DNA from: Ruminococcus_G sp050944415
Lineage (GTDB): Bacteria; Bacillota; Clostridia; Lachnospirales; Lachnospiraceae
NCBI GenBank assembly: GCA_050944415.1
Contig: JBMNRA010000046.1
Span: 1 to 23,414, forward strand
Length of the DNA stretch: 23,414 nt
Direction of reading: 5' to 3'
In this document: positions 14,671 through 21,983 of the stretch, in pieces
Position numbering within the stretch: the stretch's first letter is position 1
Layout: each line of letters opens with the position of its first letter
Translations under genes and position numbers: made by a program
The notes under the pieces: generated by a model
What the model was told of the DNA's origin: nothing
Database searches by the model: none
Seen by the model: only the letters and a program-made list of their open reading frames with translations

Positions 14671-17368
14671 ATACCTGCTTTTCAAAATGCTGGTAATCCT
14701 TCGGAGATTCCCAGTCCCCGCCCCAGGTAAATCCCCGCTCTGTAAAAAGCTGATAGCAGAGATCTTCATGAGTAATCATATGCTCTCTCACATTACTTCT
14801 GTCCACATATTCCAGCGATTCTTCCTGGACATCCGCCGGTTCCCCGTTCCTGAACCTGACGTAAGGGTTCTGCACAGGATTGATATCCACGGCACATCCC
14901 CTGGCATGATTAGACAGCCGGTCGCTGCCAGCGATATGCCGGTAGCAAAAGGCGGATGAATTATTGGCCGCCATGGAACTTTCATCACTGCTCTGACCAT
15001 CCCCCGCCCAGTAGTCATCGATCAGGCGAAGGGACTGTATTTCGTATTCCCCTTCATACAGCTTCTCAAACACATAGAGAAAGTCATCAGCCAGAGCCGC
15101 ATTTACCACCAGCTCGCCGGTTTGCACCTGATGATCAAAATCATAATAGGATACCTGCAGATACCGAAGATCCTCCAGCGTAATATCCGGATTTTCCACA
15201 TAGGATTTCCCGTTCATTCTCTGAAAAACCGTATCATCAATACTGGAGGAGGTAAAGGTCTCCGTCACCGTATCTTCCATCGTTTCCACCTCCTTTGTGT
15301 CTGATAAGTACCAGTCCAGCACCGCCCTGTCATGGTCCACCACATAGCCGCTGCCGCCCCGGTCTTTCACATCTTCCACCATAGTCATCAGCAAAATGGG
15401 AAATTCCATGGTTTCGTCCGTTGTCATAATTCCCAGCCATCCCAGCTCCGTACCCTCTTCATCCTTCTGGCTGTCTTTGATCTCCGCCGTTCCCGTTTTT
15501 CCGGCCAGAACCATATCCTCCCGGTAGATGCCATAGCCTGTTCCCTCCGGATTATTGATGACCTGAACCATGTCATTTAGAACCGTGGAAGCGATATCTT
15601 CAGAAAAAGCTTCCGAAATCCAGATCTCACCCTCTGGTTCTTCTTCATAAAGCAGTGTTGGCCAAATCATATTCCCTCCATTGAGAAAAGCCGTATATAT
15701 ACAGGCCAGATGGAGAGGATTTACCATCATCTCACCCTGACCGTAACCGCTGTCCGCCAACTGTATCTCAGAATCTATAACGTCTTCATTGGCGTAGCGG
15801 GAAGGCGTCATGGAAATCTCGAAGGGCATTTCCTGGTTAAATCCCAGAGCGTCCAGACCCTTCATAAAATTCTCCGCGCCGATCTTCAGCGCTGCCTGGG
15901 CAAAATAAATGTTGTCTGAATAGATCATGGCGTTTTCCAGATTCGCTGTAGGACTTTCATGAAGTGTAGTCACGTAATAGTTCCCCCAGCTGGAATTCTT
16001 CTGCCAGCTGATTCCCAGATCACCGAAATCCTCATCCGCCGCAAAAGCTCCCGAAGCCAACCCTATGGCCGCCGTCACCGGCTTCAGGGATGACCCCGGC
16101 GCGAATACCTGACGGAACCGGTTATAAAGGGGCATGTCCTCATCTTCATTCAGACTGTCCCATTGCTCCTGAGACATTCCCAGGATAAAGTCGTTGTTAT
16201 CATAGGACGGGGTACTCACCAATGCCAGAACCTCGCCGGTATAAGGCTGTATGGCTGCGGAACAGCTTTTGTCCTGGCTGTATTCATCATACAGCCTTTC
16301 TTGGAGAGCAGAATCAATGGTCAGCCGGATGTCCCGGCCGTCCTCCTTCGGCTGATAGGCCAGCACCTGCTTTTCATTCCCCTCCTCATCGGCAATATAA
16401 ATCCTGCAGCCATCCTGGCCTCTCAGTTCTTTTTCATAAAGAGCCTCCACACCGCTTCTGCCGATCTGGCTGCTGGAGGTATAGCCTTCTCCCTCATGCT
16501 CTTCCAGATCCTCCGCTGTTACATTCTGCACATATCCCACCAGATGAGCCGCCTTTTCTCCCAGCGGATAGTATCTTACTTCCGTATCCGTAATCATCAC
16601 GCCGGGAATGGAAAGGAGCTGCTCAGTCAGCTGATCATCCTCTGTGGCTCCTGCTTCCAGATTCTGCTCCTTCGGAAGAGTTTTCAACGGCACAAAAGAC
16701 TCATCCTGAACCCAGGAAGCGCCGAGGGCATCCTCAATGTCTTCCACATTCATCTCAAGAAGTCCAGCCAGTTTCTTCATATCTTCTTCAGACGCCCCAC
16801 TCATCTTCCCGGGTACCAGACCTACGGAAGAGGCCACGCCTTTTCCCGCCAGCATAACCCCATTTCGATCCAGGATACTTCCTCTTTCCGCTTTCTCGGT
16901 GGAAACTTTCACTTTATCGGAGGACTCCAGGGCAGGAAAAATCATACTGTCCTCCCAGAAAAGACGGCAGCCGCGTCCGTTTTCCCTGACAAAGGCGGCT
17001 TCATTTTCAAATTCTATCTCACCGGCCAGCGTACTGCACCGGAACGTATAGGCAACAATCTGTTCGTTGCCTTCCTGCCGGGTGTCCTTTACCTCCACTT
17101 CAATGTCAGCGGCTTCGATCCCCTCATAGATATTCTGATTTCGGGCGATGAAGTCTTCCCTGGAAATTCTGGAGGCGCTGACTTCATCCAGCATCCCATA
17201 CATCTGCTCATAATTTCCCTCCGCAAGGTATCCCATGTATTCTTCCAGCCGTTCATCCGGCGTCCTGCCGCCCCTCAGGTAAAAAAAAGCGAAAACAGCC
17301 GCAGCGGCAGCCAGAATCATCAAAACAACGGCCGGTATCAGAATTTTACGGTTGCTTCCTGTCTTCAT
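14669..17368 (-). CDS. MecA-type penicillin-binding transpeptidase fused to an M15-family zinc D,D-peptidase domain
   Basis: An 899-aa fusion. In order: signal anchor 8-31; NTF2-like MecA_N domain about 35-148 (TPDERLEEYMGYLAEGNYEQ); PBP dimerisation domain about 155-345 (AERGSILDRNG at 160-170); D,D-transpeptidase about 350-690 with S426-S-L-K429, S484-D-N486 and K624-T-G-T627; then an M15-type peptidase about 715-899. The last has GKSYVENPDITLEDLRYLQV, the zinc motif S819-x-H821-x-x-G-x-A-x-D828, and a final DYQHFE with H894. Ordinary MecA-like PBPs are about 670-700 aa and end after the transpeptidase. Known roles: MecA-type PBPs cross-link peptidoglycan despite beta-lactams; M15 enzymes (VanY, CwlK types) trim D-Ala or cut stem peptides. 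Divergent BlaI/BlaR1 genes and a BlaI-type operator in its promoter imply beta-lactam induction. All catalytic residues look intact. GGGGAG precedes the ATG. Confidence 0.92.
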   Translation of the reverse strand: MKTGSNRKILIPAVVLMILAAAAAVFAFFYLRGGRTPDERLEEYMGYLAEGNYEQMYGMLDEVSASRISREDFIARNQNIYEGIEAADIEVEVKDTRQEGNEQIVAYTFRCSTLAGEIEFENEAAFVRENGRGCRLFWEDSMIFPALESSDKVKVSTEKAERGSILDRNGVMLAGKGVASSVGLVPGKMSGASEEDMKKLAGLLEMNVEDIEDALGASWVQDESFVPLKTLPKEQNLEAGATEDDQLTEQLLSIPGVMITDTEVRYYPLGEKAAHLVGYVQNVTAEDLEEHEGEGYTSSSQIGRSGVEALYEKELRGQDGCRIYIADEEGNEKQVLAYQPKEDGRDIRLTIDSALQERLYDEYSQDKSCSAAIQPYTGEVLALVSTPSYDNNDFILGMSQEQWDSLNEDEDMPLYNRFRQVFAPGSSLKPVTAAIGLASGAFAADEDFGDLGISWQKNSSWGNYYVTTLHESPTANLENAMIYSDNIYFAQAALKIGAENFMKGLDALGFNQEMPFEISMTPSRYANEDVIDSEIQLADSGYGQGEMMVNPLHLACIYTAFLNGGNMIWPTLLYEEEPEGEIWISEAFSEDIASTVLNDMVQVINNPEGTGYGIYREDMVLAGKTGTAEIKDSQKDEEGTELGWLGIMTTDETMEFPILLMTMVEDVKDRGGSGYVVDHDRAVLDWYLSDTKEVETMEDTVTETFTSSSIDDTVFQRMNGKSYVENPDITLEDLRYLQVSYYDFDHQVQTGELVVNAALADDFLYVFEKLYEGEYEIQSLRLIDDYWAGDGQSSDESSMAANNSSAFCYRHIAGSDRLSNHARGCAVDINPVQNPYVRFRNGEPADVQEESLEYVDRSNVREHMITHEDLCYQLFTERGFTWGGDWESPKDYQHFEKQV

Positions 17369-17397
17369 ATAAATTCTCCCCTTCTTTGTTTTTTCAA

Positions 17398-17426
17398 AGT
17401 ATTACATATGTAAGATTAAAAGTCAA
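17398..17426 (-). promoter_or_regulatory. Promoter of the PBP-M15 fusion gene
   Basis: On the minus strand TTGACT (17421-17426), a 17-base spacer and AATACT (17398-17403), preceded by TGT as an extended -10. The spacer and part of the -10 are covered by the palindrome at 17402-17413. Confidence 0.7.
17402..17413. promoter_or_regulatory. BlaI/MecI-type operator 1
   Basis: TTACATATGTAA is a perfect 12-base palindrome containing the TACA/TGTA half-sites known for BlaI and MecI. It lies between the -35 and -10 of the fusion gene promoter, where a repressor dimer would exclude polymerase. Confidence 0.85.
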
Positions 17427-17460
17427 GTATAAAAACAAGAAGAAATCTGACCCATCCTTC

Positions 17461-17489
17461 TTGACGCACCGTGGCAGAAATGGTACTCT
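17461..17489 (+). promoter_or_regulatory. Promoter of the blaI-blaR1 operon
   Basis: TTGACG (17461-17466), a 17-base spacer and TACTCT (17484-17489), with TGG directly before the -10 (extended -10, TGNTANNNT). Predicted initiation falls inside the operator at 17494-17507, consistent with autorepression. Confidence 0.65.
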
Positions 17490-17493
17490 GTAT

Positions 17494-17507
17494 CTTACAA
17501 ATGTAAG
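17494..17507. promoter_or_regulatory. BlaI/MecI-type operator 2
   Basis: CTTACAAATGTAAG is a 14-base palindrome with only the central pair unmatched, carrying the same TTACA-N2-TGTAA pattern as operator 1. It sits at the expected blaI transcription start, 12 bases before the blaI ATG, and overlaps the start of its ribosome binding site. Confidence 0.85.
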
Positions 17508-17519
17508 GGGGATACCGTC

Positions 17520-17897
17520 ATGAATCAAATGCCGCAAATATCTGACGCAGAATTTGAAGTGATGAAAATTATCTGGAAACATGAGCCCATCAGCACTCCC
17601 GACATCGTGGAAAAGCTGTCCCATGAAAGCTCCTGGAGTCCAAAAACAGTTCACACTCTGTTGCTGCGCCTGGAAAAAAAAGGGGCGGTCTCTCACGAAA
17701 AGGAGGGCCGGGTTTTTGTCTATACGTCCGTCATAAAAAAAGACGCATACACCGTCAGGGAAACCCATGCCTTTCTGGATAAATTCTACAGCGGCGCCTT
17801 TCATCAGATGGCCGCCAGTCTCATGGAACAGGATGTTCTGACTCCTGAAGACCTGAAAGAGCTGCGCCTGATCCTGGAGCGCAGACAAGGAGATTAA
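17520..17897 (+). CDS. BlaI/MecI-family transcriptional repressor
   Basis: A 125-aa winged-helix repressor. The N-terminal domain reads ISDAEFEVMKIIWKHEPIST, with recognition helix SWSPKTVHTLLLRLEKKGAV and wing EGRVFVYTSVI. The C-terminal dimerisation part contains FLDKFYSGAFHQMAASLMEQ and a final LTPEDLKELRLILER, as in BlaI and MecI. In the known system the repressor is cleaved or released when BlaR1 binds beta-lactam. The start follows GGGGG 8 bases upstream. Two matching palindromes flank the divergent promoters. blaR1 follows after 3 bases. Confidence 0.95.
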   Translation: MNQMPQISDAEFEVMKIIWKHEPISTPDIVEKLSHESSWSPKTVHTLLLRLEKKGAVSHEKEGRVFVYTSVIKKDAYTVRETHAFLDKFYSGAFHQMAASLMEQDVLTPEDLKELRLILERRQGD

Positions 17898-17900
17898 TCT

Positions 17901-19670
17901 ATGTTTATGATTCGACTTCTGGCCGGAAACGTACTCGGTATTATTCTTGCCGCCGTTATTTTACTGATCAAAAAACTTTTTTCCGGGAAAATATCACCCC
18001 GTTGTCATTATTTCATCTGGTTTCCCTTTCTTTTCTTTCTGGGAAGCTTATGCCTTCCCGGTTCTTTCTTCCGTCTGTTTGAGTGGATTGCTCCGGCGGG
18101 AAGCCTGACTTTTTCCACTTCACCCGAACAGGCCTTGTCTCCTGCGGCTGCGGGGCGTTCAGGGGACTGGATGCAGGATTTTTCTCAGTCTGTCTCCCGC
18201 ATGGATTTAACTTTCTTCCTGCCCCTTATCACCGGAATATGGATCGCCGGCATGGCTGTAATCCTATTTTTCTTTATTCAGGGCGGAAAGAAAATGCGGG
18301 AATTAAAAAAACACCGGATACCGCCGGACCGGCAGACAGCAGATCTGTTTCAGCACTGCAGACTGATCTGCGGCGGAAAGAGGCTGGAAAATGTCTCCAT
18401 TTTTGAGTCCCGGCAGATTCAGACTCCCATGGCACTGGGTATATTCAGGCCCATGGTGCTGATTCCTCCCCATATGCCGGAACGTTTCTCAAAAAAAGAA
18501 ATGGGCTGTATCCTGCTGCATGAGCTGGTTCATATCCGCCACAGAGATCTGTACCTGAATTATGTTCTCAGTTTCTTTCAGATTATCTGCTGGTTCAATC
18601 CCATGATTTTCCTGGCTTTTCGCCGGCTTCGTCTGGACAGGGAAATCTACTGTGACCAGACTGTCATAGAAAAATGCGGCGATTCTGAAAGCCTGGATTA
18701 CGGCTATACGCTCCTTCACTTTGCCAGTTCCATACAGATATCCCCATCCCGGACAATCGGTTATCTAAACGGATCAAAAAAACAGTTAAAGGAACGCCTC
18801 CGATATATTGCCAGCGCTTCCCCGGTCACAAAGAAAATGAAACGGACAGGAATCCGTCTTCTCTGTACTGCTGCGGCTCTGACACTGCTGCAGATCCCTC
18901 TGCTGTCCGTCTTTGCTTCCGGCAGCAGCCAATATCAGCCGGAAGCTGCTCTGACCATCCGGGACTATGATCTGTCATCCTTCTTTAACGAAGGTGAGGG
19001 CTGTTTCGTCTTATACCGTCCCGGACAGGATGACTATCTGATTTATAATGAAAAACTGAGCAGAACCCGTGTTTCCCCCGATTCCACCTATAAAATATAC
19101 GCGGCGCTGCATGCCCTGGAGAAGCATGTGATTACCCCGGACAGTCAGATAAGAAAATGGGACGGCAGGCTTTGGGAATTTTCTTCCTGGAATCAGGATC
19201 AGAATCTGCAAAGCGCCATGAAAAACTCTGTCAACTGGTATTTTCAGGATATGGATAAAGAGATGGGAACGGAAAACATCAGATCTTTTCTTACGCGAAT
19301 CGAATACGGAAACTGTCTCATCACAGGAAATCCGGAAGATTTCTGGCTGGAATCTTCCCTGCGGATCTCTCCTTTGGAACAGGTAATGCTGCTGTATCGT
19401 TTCTATGAAAACACATGGGGATTTGATGAGAAAAACGTTGACGCGGTCCGGCAGGCGCTGTATCTGGAAAAAAACAACCTGGGCACCCTGTATGGAAAAA
19501 CAGGCAGCGGAAAAGTCAACGGGAAAGAAATTCAGGGATGGTTTGTGGGATGGCTTCAGACAGACACAAAACCTGTGTTTTTTGCCGCCTATATCAGAGA
19601 CCGGGATCATATTTCCGGAAATGACGCGGCAGCGGCAACAAAAAACATACTGGAGAAACTTTATTCTTAA
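17901..19670 (+). CDS. BlaR1/MecR1-type beta-lactam sensor and metalloprotease
   Basis: A 589-aa membrane sensor-transducer. N-terminal M56 peptidase region with helices at about 7-24, 36-60 and 104-126, and the zinc motif H207-E-L-V-H211 on the inner side (LLHELVHIRHRD); another helix is at about 318-338. The extracellular class-D-like penicillin sensor spans about 350-589: acylation Ser395 in STYK (395-398), S443-V-N445 and K533-T-G535. STYK, SVN-type and KTG motifs correspond to those of S. aureus BlaR1 and MecR1. Beta-lactam acylation should activate the protease and inactivate BlaI, derepressing both operons. AAGGAG precedes the ATG. The last codons form the 5' arm of the terminator. No beta-lactamase gene is present; the target appears to be the PBP fusion. 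Confidence 0.95.
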   Translation: MFMIRLLAGNVLGIILAAVILLIKKLFSGKISPRCHYFIWFPFLFFLGSLCLPGSFFRLFEWIAPAGSLTFSTSPEQALSPAAAGRSGDWMQDFSQSVSRMDLTFFLPLITGIWIAGMAVILFFFIQGGKKMRELKKHRIPPDRQTADLFQHCRLICGGKRLENVSIFESRQIQTPMALGIFRPMVLIPPHMPERFSKKEMGCILLHELVHIRHRDLYLNYVLSFFQIICWFNPMIFLAFRRLRLDREIYCDQTVIEKCGDSESLDYGYTLLHFASSIQISPSRTIGYLNGSKKQLKERLRYIASASPVTKKMKRTGIRLLCTAAALTLLQIPLLSVFASGSSQYQPEAALTIRDYDLSSFFNEGEGCFVLYRPGQDDYLIYNEKLSRTRVSPDSTYKIYAALHALEKHVITPDSQIRKWDGRLWEFSSWNQDQNLQSAMKNSVNWYFQDMDKEMGTENIRSFLTRIEYGNCLITGNPEDFWLESSLRISPLEQVMLLYRFYENTWGFDEKNVDAVRQALYLEKNNLGTLYGKTGSGKVNGKEIQGWFVGWLQTDTKPVFFAAYIRDRDHISGNDAAAATKNILEKLYS

Positions 19671-19690
19671 AGCTTCTCCAGTATGTTTTC
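19646..19690. terminator. Bidirectional terminator shared by blaR1 and the hxlR-type gene
   Basis: CATACTGGAGAA (19646-19657) pairs perfectly with TTCTCCAGTATG (19674-19685), with additional CTTT/AAAG pairing inside. TTTTC follows on the plus strand and a six-T run follows on the minus strand. The 5' arm encodes the last residues of the BlaR1-like protein, so coding and termination share bases. It separates two convergent genes. Confidence 0.88.
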
Positions 19691-20018
19691 ATGACGCATT
19701 TTTTTCTTTATATCCTTCACCCCAGTGCTGCATGGCATCCAGTATGGGCTTCAGGCTTCGGCCCAGATCCGTCAGACTGTACTCCACTCTGGGCGGAACT
19801 TCCGCATAAACCTTGCGCTCCACAAGTCCGTTTTCCTCCATATCCCGCAGCTGTGCCGTCAATACTTTCTGTGTCACATTTCCAACGGACTTTTTCAGTT
19901 CTCCGAAACGTTTCGTTCCCGTCATCAAGTCACGCAGTATCAGAACTTTCCATTTGTCTCCGATCAGCATAAGCGTGGTTTCCACCGGACAGGCCGGCAG
20001 TTCTCTGGCTGTCTGCAT
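19689..20018 (-). CDS. HxlR-family winged-helix regulator
   Basis: A 109-aa regulator: CPVETTLMLIGDKWKVLILR, then LMTGTKRFGELKKSVGNVTQKVLTAQLRDMEENGLVERKVY, AEVPPRVEYSLTDLGRSLKPILDAMQHWG. This is the standard HxlR (MarR-like) fold and length. Cys10 sits where redox-sensing members such as YodB and HypR carry their reactive Cys, so electrophile or thiol stress sensing is plausible. The start was set at ATG 20018; the open frame extends to 20339 but runs through the promoter. AGGAG lies 11 bases upstream. It diverges from a truncated oxidoreductase gene, the usual target type of this family. Confidence 0.92.
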   Translation of the reverse strand: MQTARELPACPVETTLMLIGDKWKVLILRDLMTGTKRFGELKKSVGNVTQKVLTAQLRDMEENGLVERKVYAEVPPRVEYSLTDLGRSLKPILDAMQHWGEGYKEKNAS

Positions 20019-20045
20019 TATTGCCCTCACTCCTTTTATATCCCC

Positions 20046-20074
20046 ATTATAACGGCAGCATCTGGAAAAAACAA
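20046..20074 (-). promoter_or_regulatory. Promoter of the hxlR-type gene
   Basis: TTGTTT (20069-20074), a 17-base spacer and a perfect TATAAT (20046-20051) on the minus strand, 28 bases before the ATG. Confidence 0.75.
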
Positions 20075-20087
20075 GCGGTTTTCTACT

Positions 20088-20110
20088 GGTATCCTTTTGG
20101 TAACTATACC
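20088..20110. promoter_or_regulatory. Probable HxlR-type operator
   Basis: A 23-base site starting GGTATC and ending ACTATACC, with a repeated GGTA (GGTATC, GGTAAC) and inverted GGTAT/ATACC ends, lies between the two divergent promoters. Similar GGTA-rich sites are typical next to hxlR-family genes. Assignment to this regulator is by position. Confidence 0.55.
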
Positions 20111-20126
20111 ACAATATTGTGCGTAC

Positions 20127-20155
20127 TTCACGGTTTCTCCAAATGCTGATAGAAT
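20127..20155 (+). promoter_or_regulatory. Promoter of the truncated oxidoreductase / macrodomain-sirtuin operon
   Basis: TTCACG (20127-20132), a 17-base spacer and TAGAAT (20150-20155), 52 bases before the ATG at 20208. It is downstream of the HxlR-type operator and is the only good promoter seen for the genes that follow. Confidence 0.6.
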
Positions 20156-20207
20156 AAAGACAACAAAGAACAGAACACAAAAAAATCGTTAGATGGAGGT
20201 ATTTGAG

Positions 20208-20315
20208 ATGAAAACAGCAGTTGTTTGCGCAAATGGAAAAGCAGGTAAACTTATTGTAAAGGGAGCGGCAGACCGGGGTCTGGATGTAACTGCCGTAGTG
20301 CGCGGAGAAAACTGA
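20208..20315 (+). pseudogene. NAD(P)-binding oxidoreductase, truncated after 35 codons
   Basis: It begins with a fine ribosome binding site (GGAGG, 8 bases before ATG) and encodes a 35-aa peptide, MKTAVVCANGKAGKLIVKGA to TAVVRGEN, then TGA. This is the first beta-alpha-beta unit of an NmrA/SDR-like NAD(P)-dependent oxidoreductase of roughly 200 aa, with the NGKAGK glycine loop. Everything after the second strand is missing. The macrodomain gene starts 17 bases on. Such oxidoreductases are common divergent partners of HxlR regulators, so the gene was probably functional before a deletion or insertion. A retained role as a short translated leader is possible. Confidence 0.68.
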
Positions 20316-20332
20316 TACCAGAGGTGAGTGAT

Positions 20333-21106
20333 ATGACACAGGATGAACGTCTTAATTATCTGATTTCCTATTTACTGCAGGAGAAAAAAGATTACGCGGG
20401 GATTTCCATACCCTATGAGCCCGGGGATAAGCGGCGGCTGCTCCGTTCTCTGATGAATGTACGTCCGCCCGCTCCCATTGCCGGGGACTTCCTGCAGATA
20501 CAGGATGCGTATCTGCAGGAAGAAAACCTGACAAAAGGCATAACCGGAATCAGCGATTTAACCCCGACGCAGCCCGGACTGTATCTGTGGCAGGGAGATA
20601 TTACCACACTGGCAGCCGATGCCATCGTAAACGCGGCCAACAGTCAGATGCTGGGCTGTTTCGTTCCCTGCCACGGCTGTATCGACAATGCCATTCATTC
20701 GGCTGCCGGCATCCAGCTTCGTCTGGAATGCGCCCGCATCATGGCACATCAGCAAAGGGAAGAGCCCACCGGCAGCGCCAAAATCACGAAAGCCTATAAT
20801 CTTCCCTGCCGCTATGTCATCCATACGGTGGGCCCCATTATCTATGGACAGGTTTCAGAAAAAGATCAGCGTCTTCTGGCATCCTGCTATCGCTCCTGTC
20901 TGGAACTGGCCGCGGCATATGAACTGAAACATATTGCTTTCTGCTGTATTTCCACCGGGGAATTCCATTTCCCAAACGAACTGGCGGCAGAGATTGCCAT
21001 TAAAACAGTAAAAGAATTTCAGAAAGAGCATCCGAATAAACTGGAGGTGATTTTTAATGTTTTTAAAGACAGCGACCGCGAGATCTACAAACGTCTACTG
21101 CAGTGA
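20333..21106 (+). CDS. Zinc-containing macrodomain protein-ADP-ribose hydrolase
   Basis: A 257-aa protein: an N-terminal helical part (about 1-80), then a macrodomain: LWQGDITTLAADAIVNAAN (85-103), the zinc-type motif PCHGCIDNAIHSAAG (112-126, with C113, H114 and C116), TGSAKITKAYNLPCRYVIHTVGP, and phosphate loop CCISTGEFHFPN (204-215). The PCHxCID insert marks the Zn-macro class found in operons with class M sirtuins, where it removes ADP-ribose placed by the sirtuin. Start ATG 20333 has AGGTGA 5 bases upstream; a GTG at 20324 would overlap that site. The end overlaps the sirtuin frame by 50 bases. Confidence 0.92.
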   Translation: MTQDERLNYLISYLLQEKKDYAGISIPYEPGDKRRLLRSLMNVRPPAPIAGDFLQIQDAYLQEENLTKGITGISDLTPTQPGLYLWQGDITTLAADAIVNAANSQMLGCFVPCHGCIDNAIHSAAGIQLRLECARIMAHQQREEPTGSAKITKAYNLPCRYVIHTVGPIIYGQVSEKDQRLLASCYRSCLELAAAYELKHIAFCCISTGEFHFPNELAAEIAIKTVKEFQKEHPNKLEVIFNVFKDSDREIYKRLLQ

Positions 21107-21983
21107 AACAGAGCGGCTGAAAATGGAGCTGGAACAGGCAGACGCCGTTATAATCGGAGCCGGAGCCGGCTTGTCCGCCTCCGCAGGATTCACCTATGCA
21201 GGCAGTCGGTTTGAGAAATATTTTTCCGACTTCATACAGAAATATCACTTCAAGGACATGTATTCCGGCGGCTTCTATCCGTATGACACGCTGGAAGAAC
21301 ATTGGGCGTATTGGAGCCGGTATATTTACATTAACCGGTATATGGATGCTCCGAAGCCTGTTTACAGACAGCTCTATAATTTGGTAAAGGATAAAGATTA
21401 TTTTGTCCTGACAACCAATGTGGACCACTGCTTTCAAAAAGCGGGATTTGACAGGCACCGCCTGTTTTATACGCAAGGAGATTATGGCTTGTTTCAATGC
21501 AGCGTTCCCTGCCATAAGGAAACTTATGACAATGCAAAGAATATCCGTAACATGATTGAGGCGCAGGGCTATGTGATCGCTGAAAACGATGAGATGTATT
21601 TGCCGAAAGGGATTACGCCTAAAATGGAGATCCCCTCTGCATTGGTTCCCTGCTGTCCAAAGTGCGGTAAACCTATGAGTATGAATCTTCGGGCCGATGA
21701 TACTTTTGTGGAGGATGACGGATGGCACCAGGCAGCACAGCGATATTCTGATTTTCTCCGCAGGCATCAAAACATGAGAGTGCTGTTTTTAGAAGCAGCC
21801 GTTGGCTTCAATACGCCAACAATAATCAAGTATAACTTCTGGAGAATGACATACGAGTGGGAAAATGCGATGTATGCCTGTTTGAATTCCGGGGAGGCTT
21901 TTGCTCCTGATGAGATAAAAAAGAAATCAATTTGTATCAATGGAGATATTGGAACGATTTTTAATCAACTCCAACTCGCATAA
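21057..21983 (+). CDS. Class M sirtuin (SirTM), probable protein ADP-ribosyltransferase
   Basis: A 308-aa Sir2-fold protein: NAD loop GAGAGLSASAGF (34-45), TTNVDHCF (119-126), then YTQGDYG, where the usual catalytic His is Gln140. Cys pairs C148/C152 and C200/C203 (with C199) form the zinc site. Loss of the catalytic His is characteristic of SirTM enzymes, which ADP-ribosylate partners such as a lipoylated GcvH-like protein in staphylococci and streptococci instead of deacetylating. The start ATG 21057 has GGAGGTGAT 5 bases upstream, inside the macrodomain gene; an internal ATG (Met23) is the alternative. No GcvH-L or LplA2 gene is next to it, so its substrate must be elsewhere or different. 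Confidence 0.9.
   Translation: MFLKTATARSTNVYCSETERLKMELEQADAVIIGAGAGLSASAGFTYAGSRFEKYFSDFIQKYHFKDMYSGGFYPYDTLEEHWAYWSRYIYINRYMDAPKPVYRQLYNLVKDKDYFVLTTNVDHCFQKAGFDRHRLFYTQGDYGLFQCSVPCHKETYDNAKNIRNMIEAQGYVIAENDEMYLPKGITPKMEIPSALVPCCPKCGKPMSMNLRADDTFVEDDGWHQAAQRYSDFLRRHQNMRVLFLEAAVGFNTPTIIKYNFWRMTYEWENAMYACLNSGEAFAPDEIKKKSICINGDIGTIFNQLQLA

Noticed and set aside
16163..17413. Plus-strand 416-codon frame opposite the PBP fusion
   Set aside because: It is antisense to the PBP and its translation resembles no family; it would run through the operator region.
20019..20339. N-terminal extension of the HxlR-type frame to 216 aa
   Set aside because: It crosses the divergent promoters and operator; the 109-aa form matches the family length.
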